Source of the DNA: Nostoc sp. NIES-4103
GTDB taxonomy: Bacteria > Cyanobacteriota > Cyanobacteriia > Cyanobacteriales > Nostocaceae
DNA length: 64,000 nucleotides
Direction: 5' to 3'
Assembly: GCF_002368335.1 (NCBI RefSeq)
Contig: NZ_AP018288.1
Location: forward strand, 3,166,724-3,230,723
Shown here: positions 25,964-35,479 of the stretch, piece by piece
Numbering within the stretch: position 1 is the first letter of the stretch
How the letters are laid out: each line of letters opens with the position of its first letter
Made by a program: the position numbers and the translations under genes
Notes under the pieces: model-generated
Told to the model about the DNA's origin: nothing
What the model saw: only the letters and a program-made list of their open reading frames with translations
The model's database searches: none

Positions 25964-26803
25964 CTATTCCACAAAATTAGGTCGCGCCTGTTGGGTTGAC
26001 TGTAACTTAGCCTCTAAAACTGTCCAATTTTCCTGCTCAATTAAGTTAATCAATTCGTCGAGGTTGTGGCGATATTCTTGCAAAGACCCCAGCAATGCTT
26101 GGCGATTATACTGCGCCATCATCAATCCCAACTCAGGATTTCCACCACCTACGCGACTGGTATCTCGAAAACCTGAACTAGCTAGGTTTTGGGCTAATTG
26201 TAAAACGTCGGGGTCTGTTTCACGCATGCAAGCAGCAATCAAAGCAGCACTTACCATCACAGGTAAATGGGAAATCAAACTAACAGCGCGGTCGTGTTGC
26301 TCTGGTTGACAATGGTAGATATTAGCCCCAAGCGATCGCACAATTTCTTCCACAACTGAAATTATACTCGTTGGTGTTGTTTTGTCTGGTGTTAATACGT
26401 AAGGTCTACCCAGAAATAAATCCCGTTGTGCAGCTTCTATACCACTATCCGCTGTTCCTGCCATTGGATGACCACCAATAAAATTCCGCCAAAGAGGAGC
26501 CAGTGCTTTGACTACCGGTGTTTTTACTGAAGCTACATCGGTGATGATTGTAGCGGCAGATAGATGCGAAATCAACTGCTGAAATTGGGGAACAATCAGC
26601 CCGATGGGGGTACAAATAAATACAACATCTGCGGATGCTAAGAGGCTCATGTCAACAGATGCTTGATCAACGCTACCTAGGGCGATCGCTTTTTGACAGG
26701 TGGATTGGCGGCGACTGACTCCCAAGACATGATGACCTTGCGATCGCAAGTCATAACCCAAGGAACCACCTATTAATCCCAGTCCTAAAATACCAATTTT
26801 CAT
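25964..26803 (-). CDS. tyrA: Prephenate/arogenate dehydrogenase
   Basis: A 279-residue NAD(P)-dependent enzyme of tyrosine synthesis. The Rossmann motif GILGLGLIGGSLG lies at 3-15, and GGHPMAGTADSGIEAA near 115-130 carries the conserved active-site histidine. The basic residues after the second Rossmann strand (VSRRQ) suggest NADP rather than NAD, which in cyanobacteria goes with arogenate as substrate. There is no fused chorismate mutase or ACT domain. The frame ends in a tandem-repeat region but the C-terminus is of normal length. Confidence 0.93.
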   Translation of the reverse strand: MKIGILGLGLIGGSLGYDLRSQGHHVLGVSRRQSTCQKAIALGSVDQASVDMSLLASADVVFICTPIGLIVPQFQQLISHLSAATIITDVASVKTPVVKALAPLWRNFIGGHPMAGTADSGIEAAQRDLFLGRPYVLTPDKTTPTSIISVVEEIVRSLGANIYHCQPEQHDRAVSLISHLPVMVSAALIAACMRETDPDVLQLAQNLASSGFRDTSRVGGGNPELGLMMAQYNRQALLGSLQEYRHNLDELINLIEQENWTVLEAKLQSTQQARPNFVE

Positions 26804-27236
26804 TTTTGATTTTGACAGTTTATTTTTTAAGTATTTTCACTTTATCCTGACTAGGCAATGGGGAAAAAGAGAAGTAATAGGAAACTATATCAGTACGAAC
26901 TGAGTACAAACTTTTATTTATATGTATTTACTTCAAGTTGGCATCTAATACCAAATTGAGATAGGTTGTATTCTCTTAAATCTATGAAATTGGCTATCCA
27001 TTCAGGATTTCCAATCTAAAATCTAAAATCCGTCTTGAAAAGTTTGCAAGGGCGGGGGGCTTCGGGGCCCCCTCTGGGGATGGGGGGAGACCCCCCTTCG
27101 GGTTCGGGGGTGACGCTCCTGCGTCGCTACCGCTAACGCTAACGCAACCGACGGGAACCGCCAAGACTGCGACCCCCTCACCGCACGCAACTTTTCGCAA
27201 AATCTAAAATCAGAATTGGTATAAGAGGTAACATCC
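26804..27236. repeat. Spacer with REP-like sequence upstream of the pentapeptide gene
   Basis: Bases 27050-27186 are a REP-like region with CCCCCTTCGGGTTCG, GTGACGCTCCTGCGTCGC and CGCTAACGCTAACGC blocks. Before it (26804-27040) is AT-rich sequence with AATCTAAAATC repeats and no gene. The pentapeptide gene starts 50 bases after the element. Confidence 0.65.
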
Positions 27237-28802
27237 ATGACTGTAGAGGAATTCCTGGAACAATACGCAGCAGGTGTCATAGACTTTAGTGGTGTTGACC
27301 TTTGTGAAGCTAACTTGAGTGGTGCAAAACTCAGTGGCGTGAATCTCAGCGCAGCTAACCTAAATGTAGTCAACTTGAGTGGGGCAAATCTCAGCGCAGC
27401 TAACTTGAGTTCTGCCAATCTGAATGTAGCCAGACTAAGTGGTGTGAATCTTGATAGCGCCAACCTGAACAATTCTAACCTGAATGTAGCTAATTTGATT
27501 CGAGCCGATCTCAGTCGCGCTCAACTGCGACAAGCCTCACTAGTTCGTGCTGAGTTAATTCGCGCCGATCTCAGCCGCGCTGACTTGTTTAAGGCTAATC
27601 TCAGCGGTGCCGACTTGCGAGAAGCGACACTACGCCACGCGAATCTCCGCAGTGCCAACTTGAATGAAGCGATTTTCAGAGGGAGTTCCCTAGCGGGAGC
27701 TAAGTTGGAGATGGCTAATTTAAACGCCACCGATTTGAGTCGTACAGATCTCAATGGTGTGAATTTGCGAGAAGCTGAACTCAAACAGGCAAATCTCAGT
27801 CATGCTAACCTCAACAGCGCAGATTTAAGCGGGGCAAATCTCCGTTGGGCTGATTTAAGCGGGGCAAATCTTCGTTGGGCTGATTTAAGCGGGGCAAAAT
27901 TAAGTGGCGCTAATTTAATGGGCGCAGACTTGAGCAATGCAAACTTAACAAATGCCAGTTTAGTACATGCCGATTTAACCCAAGCAACCTTAATTAAAGC
28001 AGAGTGGATAGGTGCTGATTTAACAGGGGCGATTTTAACAGGGGCAAAACTCTATTCTACCTCGCGGTTTGGTTTAAAAACCGAAGGCTTGATTTGTGAG
28101 TGGGTTGATCTCAGTCCTAATGGCGATCGCTCCATCATCCAAAAGTTTGAGTCGGAAGACCCACGAGACTTTTTCAATGAAACCCCACCAACAATCCGGA
28201 TCATCGTCGATGCACCCCTAGAACACGAAGCCAACTTTGCCCTCGCTGGTGCTTATTTCCAAATTGCTCAAGAATATCGAGCGCTCAAACAACCTCCTAG
28301 CATGGAAATTGGTCGTCGCCGGACTGTTTTCACTTTTCGATTAGATAGCGACGAAGCTTTATTACCTACAGCTTGCATTGCCATTCTTCCCTTTAAAGAT
28401 GCTGCTAACACCCAAAAAAATATTACAACAGTAATAGAAATGTTGGCAAAACAAAATCTGCCTCACCTTGGTGAAAAAACACCCCATCGGCTGAAGCAAT
28501 TAATGACTCTAATTCAGGAAGCTATTAATCAAGCCAAGACTATTAGACAAATGAAAAAAAATCTGGAATTAGCAGCCAAATTAAATTTCTTTAGAGTACC
28601 TACCCAGACAATATTAACCAATTCCAGCGCTCAAACTATAATTGTGCATTACAATCCGAACTTTGGTAAACGATTTATTAATCCCTCTGAATTCGATGTA
28701 GGATTTTTAGCTGAGATGTCCAGTGAATCTGCTATGTCTATATTGCCTTCGCTAAACATGGTTGTAGATTTCATCAAAAGTTTTCACTATGTCAGTCAGT
28801 AG
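27237..28802 (+). CDS. Pentapeptide-repeat protein with a unique C-terminal domain
   Basis: A 521-residue protein. Residues about 15-275 are some fifty A(N/D)LSG-type five-residue repeats, which fold as a right-handed square beta helix. The remaining 245 residues form a separate alpha/beta domain, not recognised, with strands such as TIRIIVDAPL and FTFRLD. The short N-terminal MTVEEFLEQYAAG is a common head of cyanobacterial pentapeptide proteins. There is no signal peptide or membrane segment, so it is probably cytoplasmic. The function is unknown; the beta-helix could be a scaffold. Repeats at DNA level (TTAAGCGGGGCAAATCT, 27830-27900) show recent internal duplication. Confidence 0.8.
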   Translation: MTVEEFLEQYAAGVIDFSGVDLCEANLSGAKLSGVNLSAANLNVVNLSGANLSAANLSSANLNVARLSGVNLDSANLNNSNLNVANLIRADLSRAQLRQASLVRAELIRADLSRADLFKANLSGADLREATLRHANLRSANLNEAIFRGSSLAGAKLEMANLNATDLSRTDLNGVNLREAELKQANLSHANLNSADLSGANLRWADLSGANLRWADLSGAKLSGANLMGADLSNANLTNASLVHADLTQATLIKAEWIGADLTGAILTGAKLYSTSRFGLKTEGLICEWVDLSPNGDRSIIQKFESEDPRDFFNETPPTIRIIVDAPLEHEANFALAGAYFQIAQEYRALKQPPSMEIGRRRTVFTFRLDSDEALLPTACIAILPFKDAANTQKNITTVIEMLAKQNLPHLGEKTPHRLKQLMTLIQEAINQAKTIRQMKKNLELAAKLNFFRVPTQTILTNSSAQTIIVHYNPNFGKRFINPSEFDVGFLAEMSSESAMSILPSLNMVVDFIKSFHYVSQ

Positions 28803-28958
28803 CGCGGAGTTAGGAGTGCGGAGTTAGGAGTTAGGAGTTAAAAGTTTTCTCCCCCTGCTTCCCCTTCCCCTTCCCCTTCCCCTTCCCCTCCTACCTTCCC
28901 CTTCCCATCCCCCTGCCCTGAGTATGTGAAACTAGGAATAAAATCCTGGAGGAAACAA
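28803..28958. repeat. GTTAGGA and CCCCTTC tandem repeats
   Basis: GTTAGGA (28807-28840) and CCCCTTC (28855-28912) repeats fill the spacer. Sequence GGAGG at 28949-28953 is the ribosome site for the ATG at 28959. Confidence 0.75.
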
Positions 28959-29552
28959 ATGCCCGATTTTTTTAACAAGATGATTGGCCGGACTCGCTAT
29001 GTTGTCTTTCGCTTATTTCTACATTTAGCTGGGTCTGAGGTAGCACCAATTTTGGGAGTATTAAATCGTGGTGCAAGGGATGCAATTGATGCTGATGGCG
29101 ACTTGCAAGTTTTGGGTGAAGGATTGGTAGACCTGTGTGAAACTCTGTTGCGATCCGATGAATACTGGCTTTCTGCTGCCAATGAAGGTGATGTATTTTG
29201 GAATGAAGGTGAAGCCGGAGCTTACGTCAATCAGTTATTTAGCGACTCTGCGGAACGCTACGGTGCGGACTTCGATTCGGGTTATGACTCTGGAGTGAAT
29301 GAACCTTTTTCCATACCTGTAACACGTAATGTAGTGGTAATGATTACAGTGGCTTATGAAGGAGAAGTGCCAGAGTTGGAAACTGACCTTTCTAACATTC
29401 AAGCACTGAAGGAAGGTTTAAAAGCCTTAATCAATTTGCACTACAACCACAAATTACGAGCTATCCAAGTGCATTTCTCGCCAGCACAGTTAGGCGATGA
29501 ACTCACCAACGATCAACTGTTGCAATATTATCCAGAACTGATACCTTTGTAA
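28959..29552 (+). CDS. DUF1517-like protein
   Basis: A 197-residue protein. The C-terminal half (RNVVVMITVAYEGEVPELET to the end) with FSPAQLGDELTNDQLLQYYP resembles the end of DUF1517 proteins, which are common in cyanobacteria and plants; many of those have an N-terminal signal, but here the start MPDFFNKMIGRTRY has no membrane segment. I use ATG at 28959 because GGAGG lies six bases upstream; an earlier frame start at 28926 would add 11 residues that include the ribosome site. Function unknown. Confidence 0.62.
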   Translation: MPDFFNKMIGRTRYVVFRLFLHLAGSEVAPILGVLNRGARDAIDADGDLQVLGEGLVDLCETLLRSDEYWLSAANEGDVFWNEGEAGAYVNQLFSDSAERYGADFDSGYDSGVNEPFSIPVTRNVVVMITVAYEGEVPELETDLSNIQALKEGLKALINLHYNHKLRAIQVHFSPAQLGDELTNDQLLQYYPELIPL

Positions 29553-29621
29553 TTTGTTGGGTTGTCCGTACTGCTAGCCGCATTAATAACTTGTTAAGCT
29601 CAAAGATAAGGAAATAGTGCA

Positions 29622-30497
29622 ATGATCATGAACGTACTGCGTAAGTTTACAGTCGTTTTTTTAGCGCTGAGTTTGTGCTTGACAACTGTCGCCTGCGGGG
29701 GAGGAAACCAAACTACCCCCACCGGCAGGAACGTAAGCCAAACCTCTGCTGCCACCAAGTTGAGTGATGGTGAGTATCAAGTGCAACAAGCGACATACGA
29801 TGATGCAACTGGGGAGTATCAGCTATTGTTACTCAACAATACACCCCCAAACTTTGCCACTGAAAAGTTGCAAATGGCAAGATTGACTGATGATGAAATC
29901 AAACAAGGTAAGAAAACTTATTTGAAGGTGGAAAACGGACAGCCAGTTTTGTATGTGCCGGAAGACTTCAAAATTGAGTATGTCCACAACGTCACCGAGA
30001 CACAAACCAATCCCCAAACAGGACAACCGCAAACTGTTGTAGTCCGTCAAGAAAGTAGCTTTTGGACACCATTTGCTGGGGCGGTAGCTGGTAGCATAGC
30101 AGGTCAAGCGATCGGTAATATGTTATTCAGACCCCAATACTATGTGCCGCCTGTTTATCAGCCAGGAGGCGTGCTAACTGGCTTTGGTGGATATGGTAGC
30201 AGCTATGACCAAGCTGTTGACAGATACCGGAGTCGCTATAATGCACCACCCGCAGCCGTGAGAAATCGTACTGCTTTCCGCACTACGGGTGTGATTAGAA
30301 GGTCATCTCCTAGCGGTTCAACTATACGCACCACACCGCGTACTACTACAGGTAACCGCCCCAGTGGTTCTGGTTATGGTGCTAGTGAACTCAGACCTTC
30401 GGGTAGATCCAGTACAACCCAACGCACTCCTAGTTTTGGTAGTGGAGGACGTTCTCCAGTCCGTCGTTCAACTGGTTTTGGTAGCAGACGGCGCTAG
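29622..30497 (+). CDS. Lipoprotein with glycine zipper and low-complexity tail
   Basis: A 291-residue protein. Signal sequence with lipobox LTTVACGGG; Cys about 25 is the lipid site. A globular part (about 45-140) is followed by a short glycine-zipper helix GAVAGSIAGQAIGNMLF, which can insert into or pack on membranes, then a long Arg/Ser/Thr/Gly/Pro-rich disordered tail of about 100 residues with RTTGVIRR-type repeats. Very basic tail, so it may bind acidic surface polymer or nucleic acid; this is inference. ATG at 29628 is an equal start candidate. A strong hairpin with two HIP1 sites follows. Confidence 0.6.
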   Translation: MIMNVLRKFTVVFLALSLCLTTVACGGGNQTTPTGRNVSQTSAATKLSDGEYQVQQATYDDATGEYQLLLLNNTPPNFATEKLQMARLTDDEIKQGKKTYLKVENGQPVLYVPEDFKIEYVHNVTETQTNPQTGQPQTVVVRQESSFWTPFAGAVAGSIAGQAIGNMLFRPQYYVPPVYQPGGVLTGFGGYGSSYDQAVDRYRSRYNAPPAAVRNRTAFRTTGVIRRSSPSGSTIRTTPRTTTGNRPSGSGYGASELRPSGRSSTTQRTPSFGSGGRSPVRRSTGFGSRRR

Positions 30498-30514
30498 ATA
30501 ATATCTAATTTGCC

Positions 30515-30564
30515 CAGGCGATCGCATCAACTGTTGCCATTTTACTTGTTGATGCGATCGCCTG
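30515..30564 (+). terminator. Hairpin after the glycine-zipper lipoprotein gene
   Basis: CAGGCGATCGCATCAAC pairs perfectly with its reverse complement over 17 bases across a 16-base loop, and both arms contain GCGATCGC. No T run follows, so it may be either a terminator or a palindromic repeat. Confidence 0.5.
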
Positions 30565-30837
30565 ATCATTATCTGAATTAGGACTTACTCAGCTAGATTA
30601 TTTGTTGAGGTCGGGAATAGGGCTTTTTTGGTATTGGGTAGCAAGTGGCGTCATTGGGATTTTTTTGCCCCATGCCAAAAAAGCCCCAGTAAGGGCCCAA
30701 ACCCTTAATTTGATGTTACTTCCCTATGTCTAAATATTATTTTTGAACGCAACTTAGTATGAAGTAGCTTATTGAACTGGGGACTACTTCACGGGGCGGC
30801 ATAATTTTGAACAGTATAAGCATCTTGATCTTAATTA

Positions 30838-32359
30838 CTGTACTTTAGACTAAAAGCACAAAATGACTCACTTAAGCTGAGTGTAAAAGAAGCAAAGTAA
30901 AAATTTCAAAAAATGAAAAATCAGGCGGTTTTTGGCTGTACTTTACGTGAGGATGAAGTACGCTTTTTGACGATAGGATAGCGAGTTCTACGTTGTCTGT
31001 GTTGTCCGGTCTTCCAGCCAGGAGATTTACCTCGTGGTTTTGGCGCTTGGGCAGGAGTAGAAACCCTGAGCAAAATCCCAGGCATAGCTTGTGCAACCCG
31101 TCCAGGAGTAAGCACAGACATCTGTTTTTGCCAGGGGAGGGGATTGTCACTAACGATATCACGAGCCAGCCATAACTCCCAGGTCATTAGTGGCATCAGA
31201 TCACTCCATCGGTCACATTGTTGGGGAGTAGAAAGCTTTGGTAGCGTCCAATGCAAACGTTGTTTAATAAACCGATACCAATGATCAACTGCAAAACGGC
31301 GCAGGTACAGTTTCCAAACCTTACATAGAGATGGCATTTCCTCACCCACAAAAGCCAACCACATTGGTTTGTTGACTCGTGGTGAGCCATCCTTTTGTAG
31401 TCTTTCCACTAGTATAATTGACATCGGATGGTGTGGGGAAAGACGAAAATGCTTTTTCGTCCACAGGCGAATCCTTACCCTACCCAGTTTGGTATCTTCA
31501 AGTTCAATAGTTTGTTCTGGAACAGACCAAGTACTGTCATCATTAAGTTTAAACTTATCACCGTGTACTCGTGGTTTCCCCTTGCCTGAGTATTTTGGTG
31601 GTTCTCCCCATAAGCACAAATTAGAACGCAACCGCATCAGTTTATCTGCCTTAATGTCAGCAGTTTTATTCACAAAAGGCGCACATCCGTATTCGATGTC
31701 CCATAATGTGATTGGTCGAGATGGTAAATCCTGACACACTTGTTTTAGCTGCCAAACGGCTTTATCTATGGGATTTTCCCAACTTGTTATTCGCTCATGT
31801 CTTAGTGGTAATGCCCAACTGCCTTCAGTTTCGGGTATCCAGGCTATGGTACTGTATCCGTATCCAAGGGTAATGGGACGACCACCTCTTCCACCAGTAG
31901 TATAATGCTCGTATGTTCTTTCTCGCAGAGTCGGAGCATCTGGTCTTGACCATACTGTATGGTCTCCTGCTAGGATGATACGTTCTTGTTTTGGGATGTT
32001 TTTAATATACAGTCGCATTAACTTATGGCGCTGCGGTCTGGTATCCTGTATTGCTTCATAGATACTTGGCCATTGACGGCGAAACACCGGACACATTGAT
32101 AAATCTGCCAAACTGTAAGCGTTGCGTGTCAGCAATATTGCATCCATCAATTCAAAAGTTGCATCCTTTGCTCTACACAAACATTGGTATGCTGCTTGAC
32201 GAAATTCTCTCAATTGTGCAAAAACATCCATAACGGAGTCGTGAAGGTTGGTAGTGCTTCTTTCATCTTCCGTTACTGGGGTGCTTGTTCTTACAGGCAT
32301 CCCTTCACTTTTTGCAGCCCCATTATTTACCGATCGCTCTGTTTTAGTCTAAAGTCCAG
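30838..32359 (-). mobile_element. Insertion sequence with inverted ends and one transposase gene
   Basis: The ends CTGTACTTTAGACTAAAA (from 30838) and CTGGACTTTAGACTAAAA (inverted, to 32359) match at 17 of 18 bases. TAATTA flanks both ends and could be a six-base target duplication, but TAATTA is a palindrome, so it could also be outer inverted-repeat sequence. Size is 1522 bases with a single gene that fills most of it. It appears complete. Confidence 0.8.
30921..32300 (-). CDS. Transposase (DDE-type, IS-borne)
   Basis: A 459-residue protein of the putative transposase kind found in many cyanobacteria and actinobacteria. It begins with a helical N-terminal region (FAQLREFRQAAYQCLCRAKD) and carries acidic residues in order that fit a DDE centre: Asp in LAGDHTVWSRP, Asp in LWDIEYGCAPF, and Glu or Asp near the region AVDHWYRFIKQRLHW. 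The C-terminus is basic (PRGKSPGW, RQRRTRYPIVKKRT). The frame is intact and lies inside inverted ends, so the element may be active. ORF coding strength and length argue against a pseudogene. Confidence 0.8.
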   Translation of the reverse strand: MPVRTSTPVTEDERSTTNLHDSVMDVFAQLREFRQAAYQCLCRAKDATFELMDAILLTRNAYSLADLSMCPVFRRQWPSIYEAIQDTRPQRHKLMRLYIKNIPKQERIILAGDHTVWSRPDAPTLRERTYEHYTTGGRGGRPITLGYGYSTIAWIPETEGSWALPLRHERITSWENPIDKAVWQLKQVCQDLPSRPITLWDIEYGCAPFVNKTADIKADKLMRLRSNLCLWGEPPKYSGKGKPRVHGDKFKLNDDSTWSVPEQTIELEDTKLGRVRIRLWTKKHFRLSPHHPMSIILVERLQKDGSPRVNKPMWLAFVGEEMPSLCKVWKLYLRRFAVDHWYRFIKQRLHWTLPKLSTPQQCDRWSDLMPLMTWELWLARDIVSDNPLPWQKQMSVLTPGRVAQAMPGILLRVSTPAQAPKPRGKSPGWKTGQHRQRRTRYPIVKKRTSSSRKVQPKTA

Positions 32360-32410
32360 TAATTAATTATTAATGATACGTTCTACGCCGCTCAAATGTT
32401 TCATCAGGAA

Positions 32411-32640
32411 TTAAAGTAGAGATTGTAAATTCTTGGCAATACCATAAATAACATCAACATTATTTAAATTATTCGTGAGGTTTTTGGAAACATTCACAAG
32501 ATATTCACAATAGTCAATGTCGAGTATTTTTCCCACAACTGAAGCAAATATCTAAAGATAGCGAACATCTCCACATTTGATGATTTAGCAACTTTACTGA
32601 TAAAGCTGTTTTGCCAACAACCCATACTCAAAACTGTTAC
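32411..32640 (-). pseudogene. Eroded fragment of an NB-ARC (STAND) NTPase gene
   Basis: In the minus-strand frames, GKTALSVKLL, FRYLLQLWEKYSTL and VDVIYGIAKNLQSLL appear in order in different frames. They correspond to the P-loop and the helix-strand that follow it in proteins such as the intact STAND NTPase at 53976 (GMGGIGKTALSVKIAQQ and the ISRLIHYLQ region). Two or more frameshifts and stops break it. It abuts the right end of the insertion sequence, so the element may have landed in or beside a dying gene. This is a reading by eye and needs alignment. Confidence 0.4.
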
Positions 32641-32860
32641 TAGCAATAGCGTTCAGCCACAACCCACTGCATGAGAGTTGCCATTTTTGTAGTACGTCCA
32701 CAGAAGTTATGGAAAGCAACCACTTGTGCCCAATCGTAAGTGCAAGGTATAAGTAGAATTAGTTGGAATTTCGAGCTTTGCAGAGCTTTGCAGAGCTTTG
32801 CCTTTGCTGATAAGAAATTTCATTTAAACCTGATTTTTGTGTGTTTCCTTACAAAACCCT
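32641..32860. other. Spacer upstream of the AurF-like gene
   Basis: No gene is seen. GCAGAGCTTTGCAGAGCTTTG at 32776-32800 is a short direct repeat (GCTTTGCAGA). The sequence probably holds the promoter of the following gene. Confidence 0.5.
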
Positions 32861-33829
32861 ATGCCTTCTTCTTTGTTTACAGTATCTAATTTTTCTAGCG
32901 TTAACCAAGTAATTAACAAAGCTTATCGTACTCCATTCAAACATTGGGATGAATTCAGTTGGATTCGCAGCAAACCTATGCAACAGGATTCAATTTCTGG
33001 GCTACCATTTTCTCCAGAATTAGTACCACTCGCCTCGCATCAGGCAATCGCGACAGATCCCAATCGTTGGATGACTGTGCTTGCTTATCGGCTACTAGCT
33101 CATCTACAGTTCACTACTTTATTGGAATTAAATCATGTCAATCCCGTATGCAGTGCATTAGCTCAAGGAAAAGCACCTATTTCTTTGACTACTGAACAGA
33201 AGAACGATGCTTTACGGATTTATTGTGATGAAGGTGGCCACGCACTTTTTGTTGAAAATTTGTCAAAGAAGGTAAAAGAAACTTTCAATCTTGACCATTC
33301 TGTAATTGGACAACCACAATTTGAACGTACTTTAGATAGACTGATCTTAGAAAATCAAACTCGCATCTCACCCAACCTGATAAAGCTCTTTTTTGTCAGT
33401 ATTTCTGAAACCTTAGTCACAAAAGTTCTCAAGGATGTACCATCTGACCCACGAGTGGCACCAGTTGTGCGTGATGTGATTAACGATCATGCTGTCGATG
33501 AAAGTTTGCATAGCGTTTATTTTCGTCACTTGTTTCCTATACTGTGGCATCATCTCTCACCTGACGAACAAGAAAAAATCGGTCAATTACTGCCACAACT
33601 CGTTTGGGCATTTTTGACCCCAGATCGTCAGTATGAGTACAATCTTCTCAGACATCTAGGGTTCAATAAAGAAGAGGCAAAAGCAATTCTAGAAGAAGTT
33701 TATCTGCCGCAAGAAGTTGCAGCAGAGGTGAAACAAGCAGCAAAACCCACGTTAAAAATGTTTGAGTCCTCTGATGTCTTTTCGATGCTTTCTATCCAGC
33801 AAGCTTTTGCCGATTACGAATTACTTTAG
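32861..33829 (+). CDS. AurF-like di-iron N-oxygenase family protein
   Basis: A 322-residue ferritin-like di-iron protein of the p-aminobenzoate N-oxygenase AurF family. Iron-binding motifs are visible as DEGGHALF (Glu124, His127) and DHAVDESLHSVYF (from Asp209; Glu214, His217), with other ligands likely in the N-terminal helices (FTTLLELNHVN). AurF-type enzymes oxidise an aryl amine to a nitro group; the real substrate here is not known. I use ATG at 32861 in place of the TTG codon at 32837, which would add eight residues without homology. A strong hairpin lies at 34018. Confidence 0.75.
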   Translation: MPSSLFTVSNFSSVNQVINKAYRTPFKHWDEFSWIRSKPMQQDSISGLPFSPELVPLASHQAIATDPNRWMTVLAYRLLAHLQFTTLLELNHVNPVCSALAQGKAPISLTTEQKNDALRIYCDEGGHALFVENLSKKVKETFNLDHSVIGQPQFERTLDRLILENQTRISPNLIKLFFVSISETLVTKVLKDVPSDPRVAPVVRDVINDHAVDESLHSVYFRHLFPILWHHLSPDEQEKIGQLLPQLVWAFLTPDRQYEYNLLRHLGFNKEEAKAILEEVYLPQEVAAEVKQAAKPTLKMFESSDVFSMLSIQQAFADYELL

Positions 33830-34345
33830 AGGTGATTTGAGCGTAGACGCTATTGGCGGCTTGTCGTTAGACATCGCTTGGTCAAACTCATCAAGATCAG
33901 ACCATATATCAAAATCCTGAGAATTTTGAGCTGCAAAGGTTTGGTATAGATAGGGTTGAGGATAACCAAACCTTTTAGTTAAGTTCTTTGGGCAGTATGC
34001 ACTCAGACATTGATCAGGAGGAGAAAGCGGTTGCTGACAGCAACCGCTTTCTCCTCGTTAGATATAGGATTCCTATTTGATTTTTGAAAAAACTCCCTAT
34101 AACTCGAAAAGGCTGATTCACCATTCCCTACTCCCTACTCCCTGCCTTGTGCAAATAAGTTCAAAAATCAAAGCCGATTACTATATTCTTGAATTGCTTT
34201 GCACTAAGAGTAAATTCCAGGTAATGTTAAAAATCATCTATTATTTTATTGGTGAACTCCATAAAATATCAAAATCTATTCCTAAAATCTAGGTGATGAT
34301 TTATATAAAAAACCATAAATTAGTTGATTGATTAAGGTGATAAGC
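33830..34345. other. 515-base spacer with a strong hairpin
   Basis: Holds GCGTAGACGCTATTGGCGGC-type repeat sequence just after the stop (33840-33890), a strong hairpin at 34018-34056 and, from 34120, CTCCCTA repeats. No gene is seen. Confidence 0.5.
34018..34056. terminator. 18-bp perfect stem hairpin
   Basis: GAGGAGAAAGCGGTTGCT pairs perfectly with AGCAACCGCTTTCTCCTC across a three-base loop. It lies about 190 bases after the AurF-like gene. The T run is absent (GTTAGAT follows), but the stem is very stable, so it is a likely terminator or RNA-processing barrier. Confidence 0.6.
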
Positions 34346-35077
34346 ATGAAAAATGCCATAGTAATTAGGCACTTAGCATTTGAAGATCTCGGAAGCTTGG
34401 CTCACGTTCTCAAGCAAGAAGACTATAAAGTTACCTATGTAGAAGCAGGACTTGATAGTCTGGCCGAAATTGATCCTCTGATTCCCGATTTGCTCGTCAT
34501 ACTGGGGGGGCCTATCGGTGCTTATGATGAGCAGGATTATCCCTTTATAATTGATGAGATACGTTTATTAGAACGTCGTCTGGCATCGGATTTACCTACA
34601 TTAGGAATATGTTTAGGTGCCCAACTGATAGCACGTACCCTTGGAGCCAGAGTATATCCTGGCAAAGAAAAGGAGATAGGCTGGGGATCTTTAGAACTGA
34701 GTAATGCTGGTATGCATTCACCTCTAGCTTACTTAGCACCAGAACATACATCTGTACTGCACTGGCATGGAGATACCTTTGATTTACCCATAAATGCTAC
34801 TTTACTTGCCTCTACTAGCAAGTATCAAAATCAAGCATTTTCCTGGGGTAAATCTTGTCTAGCATTACAGTTCCATCCAGAAGTCACTGCTTTAGGTCTA
34901 GAGCGTTGGTTTATTGGCCATGCTTGCGAGATAGCTGGAACTCCTGGTGTTAGCGTTGGTAAATTACGCCAAGATACAGCTAATTATGCCGCCACCTTAG
35001 AGCTGCAAGCTGCCAAGTTTTGGAAAGCTTGGTTTGCATCACTTGTTACTAGTGAAAATATCAGAACCACTACTTAA
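34346..35077 (+). CDS. Class I glutamine amidotransferase-like protein
   Basis: A 243-residue protein of the GATase1 fold (GMP synthase amidotransferase-like, YfeJ-type). Catalytic Cys89 in GICLGAQL, His177 and Glu179 in FHPEV form the triad, so hydrolysis of glutamine or a gamma-glutamyl compound is likely. It lacks a synthetase domain and no partner gene is adjacent, so a stand-alone gamma-glutamyl hydrolase role is possible. ATG at 34346 is preferred over the TTG at 34328. Confidence 0.8.
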   Translation: MKNAIVIRHLAFEDLGSLAHVLKQEDYKVTYVEAGLDSLAEIDPLIPDLLVILGGPIGAYDEQDYPFIIDEIRLLERRLASDLPTLGICLGAQLIARTLGARVYPGKEKEIGWGSLELSNAGMHSPLAYLAPEHTSVLHWHGDTFDLPINATLLASTSKYQNQAFSWGKSCLALQFHPEVTALGLERWFIGHACEIAGTPGVSVGKLRQDTANYAATLELQAAKFWKAWFASLVTSENIRTTT

Positions 35078-35479
35078 ACAACTGACATATATCCCCGTGT
35101 CAACAACAGCCAGTTGCGTGCAAAGGTTCCCTCATTGAGTGGAACTGGTGTAGAAACCACGCCAGATGCTCCACTTGGTGAGGCAGTCGGAGACAGGCGC
35201 GGTTTTTGCCGATTCCGTTAGCAAGAGCGATCTTCGACGCCGGAGCGTCACTGCCTCTCCCGTTGGGGGAAACCCCAAGACCGCACTGGCTCCCCAAGAT
35301 CGCGCTGGCTCACCATTTTGCGTCTACAAGGTTTTGAGCAATCAACTATCACTCAAAAAGGAAAAAGAACAGGGTAAAGTATTAGAAGCAGCCTGTATCA
35401 AGCCTTATTCTAGATGTCTTAATTATGAATTACGAATTAGTATGACTAGTTGGCTGTGCATCATCTTTTAAGTTTTATT
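35078..35479. repeat. Spacer with a REP-like element
   Basis: Bases 35178-35312 contain GTGAGGCAGTCGGAGACAGG, GACGCCGGAGCGTCACTGCC, AACCCCAAGACCGCACTGGC and GCGCTGGCTCACC, all blocks of the REP-like family of this window. No gene is seen; long frames over it are repeats. Confidence 0.65.

Noticed and set aside
30921..32300. Transposase remnant
   Set aside because: The frame is full-length and flanked by near-perfect ends, so it is better called intact.
34077..34292. 71-residue frame in the spacer
   Set aside because: It runs over CTCCCTA repeats and has no ribosome site or conserved text.
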